DNA of 64,000 nt from Streptomyces xinghaiensis S187 (GCF_000220705.2 NZ_CP023202.1:5238501-5302500); one strand, 5' to 3'; counted from the first letter of the stretch, positions 18,435 to 28,018 are shown. A program made the numbers and translations. The notes: generated from the letters alone by a model not told the origin.

Positions 18435-18466
18435 TGGCGTCCGACGGCTCCCGATAAGCTGCCGTC

Positions 18467-19303
18467 ATGCGTGATCTCGGGGTGGGTTTCGGCTATTTGG
18501 CCAAGGGCCAGCGGTGGGTGAGCCGGCGTGGCAGCCGGATGAAGACGGGGCTGCTGCTGCCGCCGCTCATCACCCTGGCGCTGTATGTGGCGGCGCTGGT
18601 CGTCCTCGGCTTCTGGGCCGACGACATCACCGCCTGGGCCACCCCGTTCGCCGATGACTGGGGCTCGCCCTGGCAGGGGCTTCTCCGTGGCACGCTCACC
18701 GCGCTGCTCTTCGTCGGCGGGCTGTTCTTCGCGGTGGTGACGTTCGCCGCGGTGACCCTCCTCGTCGGCCAGCCGTTCTACGAAGCCCTGGCCGAGCAGG
18801 TGGACGAGTCCGAGGGCGGCGCCCCGGCGGGGCCCGAACTGCCGCTCTGGCGCGAGCTGGTGATCTCGGCGCGGGACAGTCTGCGGGTGCTCTTCTGGGT
18901 CGCCGTCTTCGGGCTGTCCCTGTTCGTGCTGGGCTTCGTGCCCGTCGTCGGGCAGACCGTCGTGCCCGTGGCCGGTGTCTGCGTCTCGGGGTTCTTCCTC
19001 ACCGTCGAGCTGGCCGGAGTGGCGTTCGCGCGCCGCGGCCTCCCGATCAAGGGGCGGTTCCGGCTGCTGCGCGGCCGGATGATGCTCACCCTCGGCTTCG
19101 GTGTGCCGCTGGCGCTGGCCTTCCTCGTCCCGGTCGTCGCCGTCTTCCTGATGCCGGGCGCGGTGGCGGGGGCGACCCTCCTCGCCCGCGACCTGCTGCC
19201 GCCCGAGGAGGAGCCGCCGGGCTCCGGGGCCGGCGAGCCGGGCACGGCGGATCCGGCCCGGCCCGCGCCCCCGGCCTGGCCCCCGGCGCCGTCGGCCGGC
19301 TGA
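18467..19303 (+). CDS. EI24-domain (CysZ-like) integral membrane protein
   Basis: This 278-residue membrane protein belongs to the EI24/etoposide-induced family. About four to five hydrophobic segments are visible, near residues 25-50 (LLLPPLITLALYVAALVVLG), 75-105, 140-185 and 205-240. The conserved cytosolic loop VGQPFYEALAEQVDE is characteristic. The C-terminus is a Pro/Ala/Gly-rich tail. Relatives include the sulfate permease CysZ, but the role in actinobacteria is not established. The ATG at 18467 is the first in frame and gives the family length. Confidence 0.88.
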   Translation: MRDLGVGFGYLAKGQRWVSRRGSRMKTGLLLPPLITLALYVAALVVLGFWADDITAWATPFADDWGSPWQGLLRGTLTALLFVGGLFFAVVTFAAVTLLVGQPFYEALAEQVDESEGGAPAGPELPLWRELVISARDSLRVLFWVAVFGLSLFVLGFVPVVGQTVVPVAGVCVSGFFLTVELAGVAFARRGLPIKGRFRLLRGRMMLTLGFGVPLALAFLVPVVAVFLMPGAVAGATLLARDLLPPEEEPPGSGAGEPGTADPARPAPPAWPPAPSAG

Positions 19304-19483
19304 CCTTCTCGCGGAGCAAGTCCGCCTCCGTGACGGCACGGAACCGGCTGCGGAACTGACGGCGCGCAACGGCCGCCGGCACGCTGAACACCGCGGGCCG
19401 CACCCCATCTCCCGGGCGTGCGGCCCGTGTTGGCGTGTCGGCGGCTTTGCCGTTTCTCTGCGCGAAGCGTTGACGGGGCATTC

Positions 19484-19536
19484 TTTCGAATCTATCTTGC
19501 CGTTCGAAGTTACGGGCGTCCTTCGAAATATCGAAC
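19484..19536 (+). promoter_or_regulatory. Candidate operator cluster of the arabinoside operon
   Basis: Three TTCGAA-containing elements lie in the 290-base gap before the binding-protein gene: TTTCGAA at 19484-19490, GTTCGAA at 19502-19508 and TTCGAAATATCGAAC at 19522-19536. The last is a palindrome TTCGA-N4-TCGAA. The 13-mer CGAAATATCGAAC occurs again, with a nearby GTTCGAAA, before the dehydratase operon (42294-42320). Such repeats are typical of sugar-responsive repressors in actinobacteria; the protein that binds them is unknown. Confidence 0.7.
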
Positions 19537-19593
19537 GACGTCAGCCCTCCCGCACGCCATGAGCATCCCGAAGACGTAGGGATACCCGCCGTC

Positions 19594-20940
19594 ATGCAGC
19601 AGAGTTCACGAACTTCACGGAGCCGCAGAAGCGTGCTCACCGGCCTCGGTGCCCTCGCCGCGGCCGGCACCCTGGGAACCGCCTCCTCCGGCTGCGCGGC
19701 CCCCTCGGCCGCCGGCGCCGACCGCACCCGCCTGCGCTTCTGGCATCTCTTCGGCGGGGGTGACGGCGTCAACATGCAGACCATGCTGGACGCCTACCGC
19801 GCCGAACACCCCCACATCGGCCTGGAGGCCGCCACCCTCCAGTGGGGCGCGCCGTACTACACCAAACTCGGCATGGCCGGTGCCGGCGGACGGGCCCCGG
19901 AGGTGGCCGCCCTCCACCTCACCCGTCTCCCCGGCTTCGCCCCGGGCCGGCTCCTCGACCCCTTCGACCTCGGCCTCCTCGCCGAACACGGCGTCCGCCC
20001 GCAGGACTTCCCCGAGGACATCTGGCGCCGGGGCTCCGTGGACGGCGAGCAGTACGCCGTCCCACTCGACACCCACCCCCTGGTGCTCTTCTACAACCTG
20101 GAGATCTGCAAGAAGACCGGCCTCCTCGGCGACGACGGCAAGCTCCGGCCCATCAGCGGCGCCCGGGAGTTCACCGAAGCCCTGCGCGCCGTCAAGAAGA
20201 CCACCGGCCGTCCCGCCCTCGCCATGGAGACCATGGGCGCCGACACCGTCGGCCCCTGGCGGCTCTTCGCCGCCTTCTACTCCCAGACCGGCGGCACCGT
20301 CCTCGACGACACCGGCACCCGCATCACCATCGACGACGCCAAGGCCCTGCGGGTCCTGGAGTGGATGCGCTCCCTCGTCGACGAGGGGCTGGCCATCCAC
20401 CGGGTCGACTACCAGGGCGGCGTCGGCGCCTTCAACACCCAGCGGACCGCCTTCCTCATCAACGGGGAGTGGGAGGTCAGCACCTTCCTCACCACGAAGA
20501 TCCCCTTCTCCATGACCCGGATCCCGGACCTCTTCGGCCGGGCCTCCACCTTCGCCGACTGCCACACCTTCGTCCTCCCGCACCAGGCCGGCCGCGGCGG
20601 CGCGAGCAACGAGGCCGCCCACGCCTTCGTCGCCTGGCTGCTGAAACACACCGTGGAGTGGGCCAAGGGCGGCCACGTCCCCGCCTATCTGCCCACCCTG
20701 GAGAAACCGGAGTACCTGGAGCTCACCCCGCAGTCCGAGTACCGCTCCGTCCTGGACGACGTGGCGCTCGACCCGCCCGCCTGGTTCGCCGGCTCCGCCT
20801 CCTCCATGCAGATCGAACTCGGCGCCGTCTTCTCCGGCGTGCTCACCGGCTCCCGCAGCCCGCAGGGCGGCCTCGCCGAGGCGAAGAGACGGCTGCGGAA
20901 ACTCCTCGACACCCCGAACCCCTTCGGAGGCGCGGCATGA
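19594..20940 (+). CDS. ABC transporter sugar-binding lipoprotein (family 1)
   Basis: This 448-residue extracellular solute-binding protein has a twin-arginine-type leader (SRSRRSVLTG) ending in a lipobox at ASSGC (Cys about residue 33), so it should be a lipoprotein on the outer face of the membrane. The mature part begins RTRLRFWHLFGGGDG, typical of carbohydrate-binding family 1 proteins. Conserved features include PLDTHPLVLFYN and INGEWEVSTF. It is first in an operon with two permeases and arabinan-degrading enzymes, so the ligand is probably arabinose oligosaccharides. No ATPase is encoded here; in Streptomyces the shared MsiK ATPase usually serves such systems. Confidence 0.93.
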   Translation: MQQSSRTSRSRRSVLTGLGALAAAGTLGTASSGCAAPSAAGADRTRLRFWHLFGGGDGVNMQTMLDAYRAEHPHIGLEAATLQWGAPYYTKLGMAGAGGRAPEVAALHLTRLPGFAPGRLLDPFDLGLLAEHGVRPQDFPEDIWRRGSVDGEQYAVPLDTHPLVLFYNLEICKKTGLLGDDGKLRPISGAREFTEALRAVKKTTGRPALAMETMGADTVGPWRLFAAFYSQTGGTVLDDTGTRITIDDAKALRVLEWMRSLVDEGLAIHRVDYQGGVGAFNTQRTAFLINGEWEVSTFLTTKIPFSMTRIPDLFGRASTFADCHTFVLPHQAGRGGASNEAAHAFVAWLLKHTVEWAKGGHVPAYLPTLEKPEYLELTPQSEYRSVLDDVALDPPAWFAGSASSMQIELGAVFSGVLTGSRSPQGGLAEAKRRLRKLLDTPNPFGGAA

Positions 20941-21899
20941 CCACCACCTCCGCCGTACCGCCCGCCGCGCCCGCCGCCGAGGCCCGGGCCGGGACCACGG
21001 GCCCCGTACGGTCCGTCCGCCACCAGTGGACCGAGCACGGGCTGCTCTTCACCGCGCCGTTCCTCCTCGTCTACGCCCTCTTCCTGGTCTGGCCGCTGCT
21101 CTACGGCGTCAAGATGAGCCTCGGCGACGACAACATCGCCGGCACCGAGTCGGAGTTCATCGGGCTGGACAACTACGCCGAGGCGCTGACCGACCCGAAC
21201 GTCTGGTCCTCGCTCTGGAACACCCTCTGGTTCACCGCCCTCAGCACCGTCCCGCTCGTCGTGCTGGGGCTCGTCCTCGCGCTGCTCGCCCACGAGCTGC
21301 GGGTGGTGCAGTGGCTGTGGCGGCTCTCCTGGTTCGCGCCGTTCCTGCTGCCCTCGGGCGTCGTCTGCCTGCTGTGGCTGTGGATGATCTACCCGTCCGA
21401 CTTCGGCCTGGCCGACCTGCTGCTGGGCGCCGCCGGGCTCGACCCGGACATCGGCTGGCTCAGCGACACCCGCTACGCGATGCTCTCCATCGTCCTCACC
21501 ACCGTGTGGTGGACCGTCGGCTTCAACTTCCTGCTCTACCTCGCCGGACTCCAGTCCATCCCGCAGCATCTCTACGAGGCCGCCGAGATCGACGGCGCCG
21601 GGCCCTGGCACCGGCTGTGGCACATCACCCTGCCGAGCCTGCGCCGCACCACCTTCGTCGTGCTGGTGCTCCAGCTGCTGGCCTCGCTCAAGATCTTCGA
21701 CCAGGTCTACATCATGACCGGCGGCGGCCCCGACGAGTCCACCCGGCCGATCCTCCAGTACGTCTACCAGGCCGGCTTCACCGGCTACCGGATCGGCTAC
21801 GCCTCCGCCGTCTCCTACGTGTTCTTCGCCCTGATCGTCGTCGTCTCGCTGGTCCAGCTGCGGCTGTCCCGGCGCGCCAGTGAGGAGAATGACCGGTGA
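20937..21899 (+). CDS. Sugar ABC transporter permease (MalF/AraP type)
   Basis: This 320-residue inner-membrane permease overlaps the binding-protein gene by ATGA. Six membrane segments are visible, the first being LLFTAPFLLVYALFLVWPLL. The EAA loop that docks the ATPase reads EAAEIDGAGPWHRLWHITLP (about residue 218). The usual TGGGP motif follows in IMTGGGPDESTR. It pairs with the next gene to form the channel. Confidence 0.95.
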   Translation: MTTTSAVPPAAPAAEARAGTTGPVRSVRHQWTEHGLLFTAPFLLVYALFLVWPLLYGVKMSLGDDNIAGTESEFIGLDNYAEALTDPNVWSSLWNTLWFTALSTVPLVVLGLVLALLAHELRVVQWLWRLSWFAPFLLPSGVVCLLWLWMIYPSDFGLADLLLGAAGLDPDIGWLSDTRYAMLSIVLTTVWWTVGFNFLLYLAGLQSIPQHLYEAAEIDGAGPWHRLWHITLPSLRRTTFVVLVLQLLASLKIFDQVYIMTGGGPDESTRPILQYVYQAGFTGYRIGYASAVSYVFFALIVVVSLVQLRLSRRASEENDR

Positions 21900-22810
21900 G
21901 CGCAACCGCCGTGGACGGCACCACCGTGGCCGGTGCCCCGGTGCCGGGCGCCGCCGCCGGGCCCGGGACCGGCGGGGGGCGCACGCCCCGCTGGACGCGG
22001 GGCCGGATCGCCCTGCTCGCCCTCGCCCTGCTGCTGGCCGTCGCCTGGCTGCTGCCGCTCGCCTGGGCCGTGGCCACCTCCCTCAAACCGGCGAGCGAGA
22101 CGACGAAGACCACACTGGAGTGGGTCGGCTCCACCATCACCTTCGAGGCCTACGGCGAGGTGTGGGCGTCCGGCGACCTGGCCCGCTGGATGTTCAACTC
22201 CGCCTATATTGCGGTGATGACGACCCTCCTGACGGTCACCACCTGCGCGATGGCCGCCTACGGCTTCGCCCGCACCGAGTTCCGCGGCCGCCGCGTCCTC
22301 TACGGGATCGTGCTCGCCGGGATCATGGTGCCGCCGCAGGTGCTGATCGCCCCGCTCTTCGCCGAGATGGTGCGGCTGCGGCTCGTCGACACCTACTGGG
22401 GCGTGATCCTGCCGCAGGTCGCCGTGCCCGCCATGGTCTTCATCCTGGTGAAGTTCTTCCAGGGCGTGCCGCGCGAACTGGAGGAGGCCGCCTTCTGCGA
22501 CGGCGCCGGGCGGTGGCGGGTCTTCTGGCAGATCGTGCTGCCGCTCTCCCGGCCCGTACTCGCCGCCGTCGCGATCTTCACCTTCATCTCCACCTGGAAC
22601 AACTTCCTCTGGCCGTTCCTGGTGACCACCGACCCGGCCGGGATGACGCTGCCCGTCGGACTCGTCAACGTCCAGTCCACCTACGGCGTGCGCTACGCCC
22701 AGGTGATGGCCTCCCTCGTCATCGCCGGGCTGCCGCTGCTCGTCGTCTTCGCGATCTTCCAGCGCCAGATTGTCCGCGGCGTCGCCCATACGGGCCTCGC
22801 CGGCCAGTAG
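21896..22810 (+). CDS. Sugar ABC transporter permease (MalG/AraQ type)
   Basis: This 304-residue permease starts at GTG 21896 and overlaps the previous stop. The first membrane segment is ALLALALLLAVAWLLPLAWAV. The EAA motif EEAAFCDGAGRWRVFWQIVL (about residue 196) carries a Cys at a position that is usually Ile-Asp-Gly-Ala; this is a minor variation. It completes the transmembrane part of the arabinoside importer. Confidence 0.95.
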   Translation: MSATAVDGTTVAGAPVPGAAAGPGTGGGRTPRWTRGRIALLALALLLAVAWLLPLAWAVATSLKPASETTKTTLEWVGSTITFEAYGEVWASGDLARWMFNSAYIAVMTTLLTVTTCAMAAYGFARTEFRGRRVLYGIVLAGIMVPPQVLIAPLFAEMVRLRLVDTYWGVILPQVAVPAMVFILVKFFQGVPRELEEAAFCDGAGRWRVFWQIVLPLSRPVLAAVAIFTFISTWNNFLWPFLVTTDPAGMTLPVGLVNVQSTYGVRYAQVMASLVIAGLPLLVVFAIFQRQIVRGVAHTGLAGQ

Positions 22811-22967
22811 CCCGGGTCCGGACCGGGGGCCCGCGGCGGCTCCCCGGTCCGGACCGGCCCACGCGCAACGCAACGCACCCCGTACGCGCGACGCATCCAC
22901 GCACGACGCATCCGCGTACGACCCGCCCTCCCGTACCCCACGCCCCGCAACGGAAGGACACCCCCCC

Positions 22968-23933
22968 ATGCGTCGCCGACGCGCTCTGCTCACCACCCTG
23001 CCCGCGGCCCTGCTGCTCGCCCTGCTGCCGTCGGGCGCCACCGCCTACCCCAACCCGGGGCTGGTCACCGGCGATGTCGTCGTCCACGACCCGACGATGA
23101 TCAAGACCACCGACGGGCGCTACGTCCTCTACTCCACCCACGGCGGCCTGGAGGCCCGCACCTCCACCGACCGCACCCACTTCACCCGCGCCGGATCGGC
23201 CTTCACCAGCCTGCCGTCCTGGTGGTCGGAGTACTCCTCGGAGCGGGATCCCTGGGCGCCCGACATCTCGTACCACAACGGTGCCTACTGGATGTACTAC
23301 GCCGTCTCCTCCTTCGGCTCCAACCACTCCGCCATCGGGCTGGCCAAGAGCTCCACCGGCCTGCCCGGCAGCTGGAGCGACCGCGGCATCGTGTACCGCA
23401 CGAGCACGAGCGACAACCACAACGCCATCGACCCGAACCTCTTCGTGGACGACGACGGCACCTGGTGGCTGAGCTTCGGCTCCTACTGGACCGGGATCAA
23501 AATGATCCGCCTCGACCCCGCCACCGGGAACCGGCACAGCGACCGCACCGTGCACAGCCTCGCCACCCGGCCCGACGACCCCCGCGCCGTGGAGGCCCCG
23601 CAGATCGTCAAACGGGACGGGTACTACTACCTGTTCGCCTCGTACGACCGGTGCTGCGCCGGCACCGACTCCACCTACAAGATCAAGGTGGGCCGGGCGA
23701 GCGGCCCGACCGGCCCCTACACCGACCGGAACGGCGCGCGGATGATGGACGGCGGCGGCACGCCGGTGCTGGAGACCCACGGGCGTTACATCGGGCCCGG
23801 CGGGCAGTCCGTCATGCAGGACAGCGACGGGCATGTGCTCGTCTACCACTACTACGACCGCGACGACAACGGCACACCCAAGCTCGGCATCAACCTGCTG
23901 AGCTGGAGCGGCGGCTGGCCCACCGCGTACTGA
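22968..23933 (+). CDS. Secreted GH43 arabinan endo-1,5-alpha-L-arabinosidase
   Basis: This 321-residue secreted glycoside hydrolase has a signal peptide (RRRRALLTTLPAALLLALLP, cleavage near ATAYP). Its five-bladed propeller catalytic residues can be placed: base Asp in VVHDPTMIKT (about residue 44), pKa-modulating Asp in NAIDPNLFVDDDG and acid Glu in RAVEAPQIVKRDG. The pattern fits endo-arabinanases that cut alpha-1,5-arabinan into oligosaccharides, matching import by the upstream ABC genes. ATG 22968 is chosen: it has GGAAGGA upstream and starts the signal peptide. Confidence 0.93.
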   Translation: MRRRRALLTTLPAALLLALLPSGATAYPNPGLVTGDVVVHDPTMIKTTDGRYVLYSTHGGLEARTSTDRTHFTRAGSAFTSLPSWWSEYSSERDPWAPDISYHNGAYWMYYAVSSFGSNHSAIGLAKSSTGLPGSWSDRGIVYRTSTSDNHNAIDPNLFVDDDGTWWLSFGSYWTGIKMIRLDPATGNRHSDRTVHSLATRPDDPRAVEAPQIVKRDGYYYLFASYDRCCAGTDSTYKIKVGRASGPTGPYTDRNGARMMDGGGTPVLETHGRYIGPGGQSVMQDSDGHVLVYHYYDRDDNGTPKLGINLLSWSGGWPTAY

Positions 23934-23938
23934 CCCCC

Positions 23939-23966
23939 GGCCGGGCCCGGCACCCCGGGCCCGGCC
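23939..23966. terminator. Hairpin between GH43 and GH51 genes
   Basis: Perfect 12-base arms (23939-23950 and 23955-23966) with a four-base loop begin five bases after the GH43 stop. It may terminate or attenuate transcription, or protect the 3' end of the transporter-GH43 message. Confidence 0.8.
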
Positions 23967-24039
23967 TCCCCGTACCGCCGCCGCGCCGCACCGCCGTGTC
24001 CCCGTCCCCGTCCCCTCGTCCCCGTACCGAAAGGTCTCC

Positions 24040-25557
24040 ATGAACGACCGCACCGCCCGCATCACCCTGGACCCCGCCTTCGCCGTCGGCGACGTCAACC
24101 CCCGCCTCTTCGGCTCCTTCGTCGAGCACCTGGGCCGCTGCGTCTACACGGGCGTGTACGAACCCGGCCACCCGGCCGCCGACGAGGCGGGGCTCCGCAC
24201 CGACGTCCTCGAACTGGTCCGCGAGCTCGGCGTCACCGCCATCCGCTACCCCGGCGGCAACTTCGTCTCCGGCTACAAGTGGGAGGACGGCACCGGCCCC
24301 GCGGAGGACCGGCCGCGCCGCCTCGACCTCGCCTGGCGCTCCACCGAGACCAACCGCTTCGGTCTCGCCGAGTACATGGACTTCGTCATGAAGGCGGGCG
24401 GCGAGCCGATGATGGCCGTCAACCTCGGCACCCGCGGCGTCGCCGAGGCGCTCGAACTCCAGGAGTACGCCAACCACCCCGGCGGCACCGAGCTCTCCGA
24501 GCGCCGCATCGCGCACGGGGCGAAGGACCCGTACGGCATCCGCCTCTGGTGCCTGGGGAACGAGATGGACGGGCCCTGGCAGACCGGCCACAAGACGGCG
24601 GAGGAGTACGGCCGGCTGGCCGCCGAGACCGCCCGCGCCATGCGGCAGATCGACCCGGACGTGGAGCTGGTCGCCTGCGGCAGCTCCGGCCAGTACATGC
24701 CGACGTTCGCCGCCTGGGAGGCCACCGTCCTGGCGGAGTGCTACGACCTCGTCGACCACATCTCCCTGCACGCCTACTACGAGGAGAAGGACGGCGACCG
24801 GGACTCCTTCCTCGCCTCCGCCGTCGACATGGAGTCCTTCATCGAGAACGTGATCGCCACCTGCGACCACGTCGGCGCCCGGCTCAAGTCGAAGAAGCGC
24901 ATCAACCTCTCCTTCGACGAGTGGAACGTCTGGTACCTCTCCCGCTTCCAGGAGGAGGCCGAGCGCAACCCCGGCCAGTGGGAGGAGGCGCCGCGGCTGC
25001 TGGAGGACAACTACAGCGTCACCGACGCCGTCGTCTTCGGCTCGCTGCTCATCGCGCTGCTCCGGCACGCGGACCGGGTGACCGTCGCCTGCCTCGCCCA
25101 GCTCGTCAACGTCATCGCCCCGATCCTCACCGAACCCGGCGGCCCAGCCTGGCGGCAGACCACCTTCTTCCCCTTCGCGCAGGCGTCGCGGTACGGACGC
25201 GGCCGGGTCCTGACGGTCAACCCGGCCGGACCGGTGTACGAGACCGCGCGCTACGGAGAGGTGCCGCTGCTGCACGCCACGGCGGTACAGGACGAGGAGA
25301 CCGGGGCCGTCACCGTCTTCGCCGTCAACCGCAGCCAGACCGAACCGCTGCCCCTGGAGGCCGCGCTGCACGGCCTGTCCGTCGGACGGGTCGCGGAGCA
25401 CAGCGTGCTGGCCGACGCCGACCCGGAGGCCCGCAACACCCTCGTCGAACCGGAACGCGTCACCCCGCACGCGGCGGGGGAGGGCACCGAGCTGGCGGAC
25501 GGCGTGCTGCGCACGGTGCTGGAACCCCTGTCCTGGAACGTCATCCGCCTCGTCTGA
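24040..25557 (+). CDS. GH51 alpha-L-arabinofuranosidase, cytoplasmic
   Basis: This 505-residue enzyme is full length for GH51, with a TIM barrel (about 1-380) and a C-terminal beta domain. The acid/base Glu is in LWCLGNEMDGPWQTG (about residue 173) and the nucleophile Glu in LSFDEWNVWYLS (about 293). The family feature IRYPGGNFVSGYKWEDG is also present. With no signal peptide it acts inside the cell, releasing L-arabinose from imported arabino-oligosaccharides. A GAAAGG site precedes ATG 24040. Confidence 0.96.
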   Translation: MNDRTARITLDPAFAVGDVNPRLFGSFVEHLGRCVYTGVYEPGHPAADEAGLRTDVLELVRELGVTAIRYPGGNFVSGYKWEDGTGPAEDRPRRLDLAWRSTETNRFGLAEYMDFVMKAGGEPMMAVNLGTRGVAEALELQEYANHPGGTELSERRIAHGAKDPYGIRLWCLGNEMDGPWQTGHKTAEEYGRLAAETARAMRQIDPDVELVACGSSGQYMPTFAAWEATVLAECYDLVDHISLHAYYEEKDGDRDSFLASAVDMESFIENVIATCDHVGARLKSKKRINLSFDEWNVWYLSRFQEEAERNPGQWEEAPRLLEDNYSVTDAVVFGSLLIALLRHADRVTVACLAQLVNVIAPILTEPGGPAWRQTTFFPFAQASRYGRGRVLTVNPAGPVYETARYGEVPLLHATAVQDEETGAVTVFAVNRSQTEPLPLEAALHGLSVGRVAEHSVLADADPEARNTLVEPERVTPHAAGEGTELADGVLRTVLEPLSWNVIRLV

Positions 25558-25564
25558 CGGGGCG

Positions 25565-25655
25565 GAGCGGCCGGACCGGGCCTCGGCCCGACCCGGCCGC
25601 TCCGGCACCGCCCGCACACGTGCCCAACGGCTGTACGCCGAACAGCCGTTGGGCA
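25565..25655. terminator. Double hairpin terminator after the GH51 gene
   Basis: A GC-rich imperfect stem at 25565-25602 is followed by a perfect inverted repeat with 14-base arms (25621-25634 and 25642-25655) and a seven-base loop. Together they make a strong transcription stop, implying a separate promoter for the next gene. Confidence 0.85.
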
Positions 25656-25805
25656 CTCCCTCCGGTACGGGCCCGCGCCCACCGGGCAGCACGACCCCCG
25701 CCCCGTACCGCTCCGCTCCACCGGCACACCGGCACCGGCACACCGCACCACCGGACGGACCCGCCCACCGATCCGCAGCCCCCACCCGTATCGGAAGGGA
25801 TCCCC

Positions 25806-27431
25806 GTGCTCCGCTTCAACCGCTCACCGCACCGCACACCTCCGCCGCGCCCGCGCGCAGGCAGGCGCCCCCGCCCGCACCCGCGCTCCCGGGCCGCCGC
25901 CGTGGCGGCCGCGCTGCTCGCGCTGGTGCTCGCCGCCGTCCCGCAGCCCGCCACGGCGGAGCCCGCGACGGCCCGTCCGGCAGCGGTCCCCGGCATCACC
26001 GGCACCGCGGCGGGCTCCGCGACACCCGCCGCTCCCGCGGCGGAGGGCCGCCCGTACACCAACCCGGTCAAGGCGCAGAAGGGCGCCGACCCCTGGATCC
26101 GCTACCACGACGGCCACTACTACATGATCAGCACCTCGTGGACCTCCGAGCTGACCATGCGCAAGTCCCCCACCCTCGCCGGGCTCTCCACCGCACCCAG
26201 CGTGCGGGTGTGGTCCGACACCACGGCATCCCGCTGCTGCAACATGTGGGCACCGGAGATGCACTACCAAGGCGGCCGCTGGTACCTCTACTACACCGCC
26301 GGCCAGGGCATCGAGGACTACGGCCCGACCCAGCGGCTGCACGTCCTGGAGAGCGCCGGCTCCGACCCGATGGGCCCGTACGCCTACAAGGCCCGCATCA
26401 CCCACCCCAGCCTGGACGGCTGGCTCATCGACGGCAGCCTGATGGAACAGGGCGGCCGCCTCTACATGCTGGCCAGCGCCTTCACCGACGGCGGCACCCA
26501 GAACCTCGTCATCGCGCCGATGAGCAACCCGTACACGGTCAGCGGCGCGTTCCGGACCTTCTCCACCCCCACCCACGCCTGGGAGCGCTCCGGCGACCCG
26601 GTCAACGAGGGCCCCGAGGTGCTGCGGCGCGGCGGCCGCACCTTCGTCGTCTACTCCGCCAGCGGCTGCTGGACCCCCGACTACAAGCTCGGGCAGCTCG
26701 AACTGACCGGCTCCGACCCGCTCAGCGCCGCCTCCTGGACGAAGAAGCCGGAGCCGGTCTTCCAGCGCAGTGACGCCAACAGCGTCTACGGCCCCGGCCA
26801 CAACGGCTTCTTCACCTCGCCCGACGGCACGGAGAACTGGATCGTCTACCACGCCAACGACGACTCCGGCGACGGCTGCAGCAACGCCCGCACGGCCCGC
26901 GCCCAGAAGTTCACCTGGAACGCCGACGGCACCCCCCGCTTCGGCACCCCGGTCCGGCTGGGCACCACCCTCCCCGGCCCGTCCGGCGAGACGGCCGCCA
27001 CCCCGGCCGCGTACACCCTCGTCAACCGCAACAGCGGCAAGTGCCTGGACGTGGAGGACGGTTCCACGGCCGACGGCGCGAATGTCCGCCAGTGGACGTG
27101 CAACGGCGCGGACGCCCAGCGCTGGCGGATCGAGGACCTCGGCGACGACACCAGCCGCCTGGTCAACGTGGCCGGCGGCAAGGTCCTGGACACCGCCGAC
27201 TGCTCCGCGGAAGACGGCGCCGGACTGCGCCAGTGGTCCTGGCTGGACAACACCTGCCAGCGCTTCCGCCTCGCCGTCACGGACAGCGGCGGCTGGGTCC
27301 GGCTCATCAACGCGGCGAGCGGCAAGGTCGCGGACGTGGCGGACTGCTCCACGGCCGACGGGGCCGACGTCCGCCAGTGGTCCTGGCTGGACAACGCCTG
27401 CCAGCAGTGGCAGCTGAAGCCGGTCTCCTGA
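25806..27431 (+). CDS. Secreted GH43 exo-arabinofuranosidase-like enzyme with ricin-B (CBM13) domain
   Basis: This 541-residue secreted protein has an Arg/Pro-rich n-region, then a hydrophobic core (AAAVAAALLALVLAAV) and AXA cleavage near TAEPA. A GH43 propeller (about 85-395) has its Asp in KGADPWIRYHDGHYY, its second Asp in WLIDGSLMEQGGR and its Glu in NEGPEVLRRGG. A ricin-type trefoil follows (about 405-541), with three QxW repeats (VRQWTC, LRQWSW, VRQWSW). The catalytic pattern resembles the exo-arabinofuranosidase branch of GH43. The lectin domain should bind arabinan or xylan. The start is the GTG at 25806, downstream of a GGAAGGG site. Confidence 0.9.
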   Translation: MLRFNRSPHRTPPPRPRAGRRPRPHPRSRAAAVAAALLALVLAAVPQPATAEPATARPAAVPGITGTAAGSATPAAPAAEGRPYTNPVKAQKGADPWIRYHDGHYYMISTSWTSELTMRKSPTLAGLSTAPSVRVWSDTTASRCCNMWAPEMHYQGGRWYLYYTAGQGIEDYGPTQRLHVLESAGSDPMGPYAYKARITHPSLDGWLIDGSLMEQGGRLYMLASAFTDGGTQNLVIAPMSNPYTVSGAFRTFSTPTHAWERSGDPVNEGPEVLRRGGRTFVVYSASGCWTPDYKLGQLELTGSDPLSAASWTKKPEPVFQRSDANSVYGPGHNGFFTSPDGTENWIVYHANDDSGDGCSNARTARAQKFTWNADGTPRFGTPVRLGTTLPGPSGETAATPAAYTLVNRNSGKCLDVEDGSTADGANVRQWTCNGADAQRWRIEDLGDDTSRLVNVAGGKVLDTADCSAEDGAGLRQWSWLDNTCQRFRLAVTDSGGWVRLINAASGKVADVADCSTADGADVRQWSWLDNACQQWQLKPVS

Positions 27432-27449
27432 CCGGCCGGCCACCGGCGT

Positions 27450-27480
27450 GGCGTCCGCGCGCACTGCCCGCGCGGACGCC
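27450..27480. terminator. Hairpin terminator after the GH43-CBM13 gene
   Basis: Perfect 12-base arms (27450-27461 and 27469-27480) with a seven-base loop lie 18 bases past the stop, closing the arabinan region. Confidence 0.85.
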
Positions 27481-27589
27481 GCGCTCCGCGCCTCCAGCGT
27501 TCACGGGCTCCTACATTCCGTGATGAGATTCACACGACCTGTAGTGGTATGGCGGTTGCGCCGTTCACCACGGAGGGGAGACAACAGGC

Positions 27590-28018
27590 ATGGAGCCCCA
27601 CACCTACGCCCTGTGCTGTCCCCCGCAGATCACCGTGCCGAAGATCGCCCGCGACTTCGTGACGAGCGTCCTGCGCTCCCTGGACCTGCGGCACATCACC
27701 GACAGCGCGGCTCTGTGCACCTCCGAACTGGTCACCAACTCCTATGTGCACACCAACCGGGGCGGGGACTCCGGCTCCGGCATCGGCTCCCTGCTGTGGC
27801 TGGTGGTCGAGCCGACCCTCGTACGGATCAGCGTCTACGACGCCAACCCGTCCGCCCCCGCCCCGCGCAGCGCCCGGGACGACGACGAGGGGGGCCGCGG
27901 CCTCGCCCTGGTAGCCGCCCTCGCCGACGCCTGGGGCCACGTACGGGGAGGCCCGCCCGGCCTCACCGCACGCCAGGGCAAGGGCGTCTGGTGCGAACTG
28001 GGCACCCTCCGGGCATGA
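27590..28018 (+). CDS. HATPase_c anti-sigma-factor-like ATP-binding protein
   Basis: This 142-residue single-domain protein has a GHKL ATPase fold. The N box is CTSELVTNSYVHTN (about residues 43-56) and the G box is DEGGRGLALVAALADAWG (about 98-115). It resembles the RsbW/SpoIIAB-like kinases that Streptomyces encodes beside XRE/DUF5753 and DUF397 genes in WhiJ/AbaA-type loci. Such partners occur here at 30002-31092, but an AAA ATPase-PIN pair lies between. The ATG at 27590 follows GGAGGGGAG. Target sigma factor unknown. Confidence 0.88.
   Translation: MEPHTYALCCPPQITVPKIARDFVTSVLRSLDLRHITDSAALCTSELVTNSYVHTNRGGDSGSGIGSLLWLVVEPTLVRISVYDANPSAPAPRSARDDDEGGRGLALVAALADAWGHVRGGPPGLTARQGKGVWCELGTLRA

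Noticed and set aside
24279..25805. A long frame running through GH51 into GH43, suggesting a fusion protein
   Set aside because: The part before 25806 is an out-of-frame reading of GH51; a GTG with a binding site and a signal peptide mark the real start at 25806.
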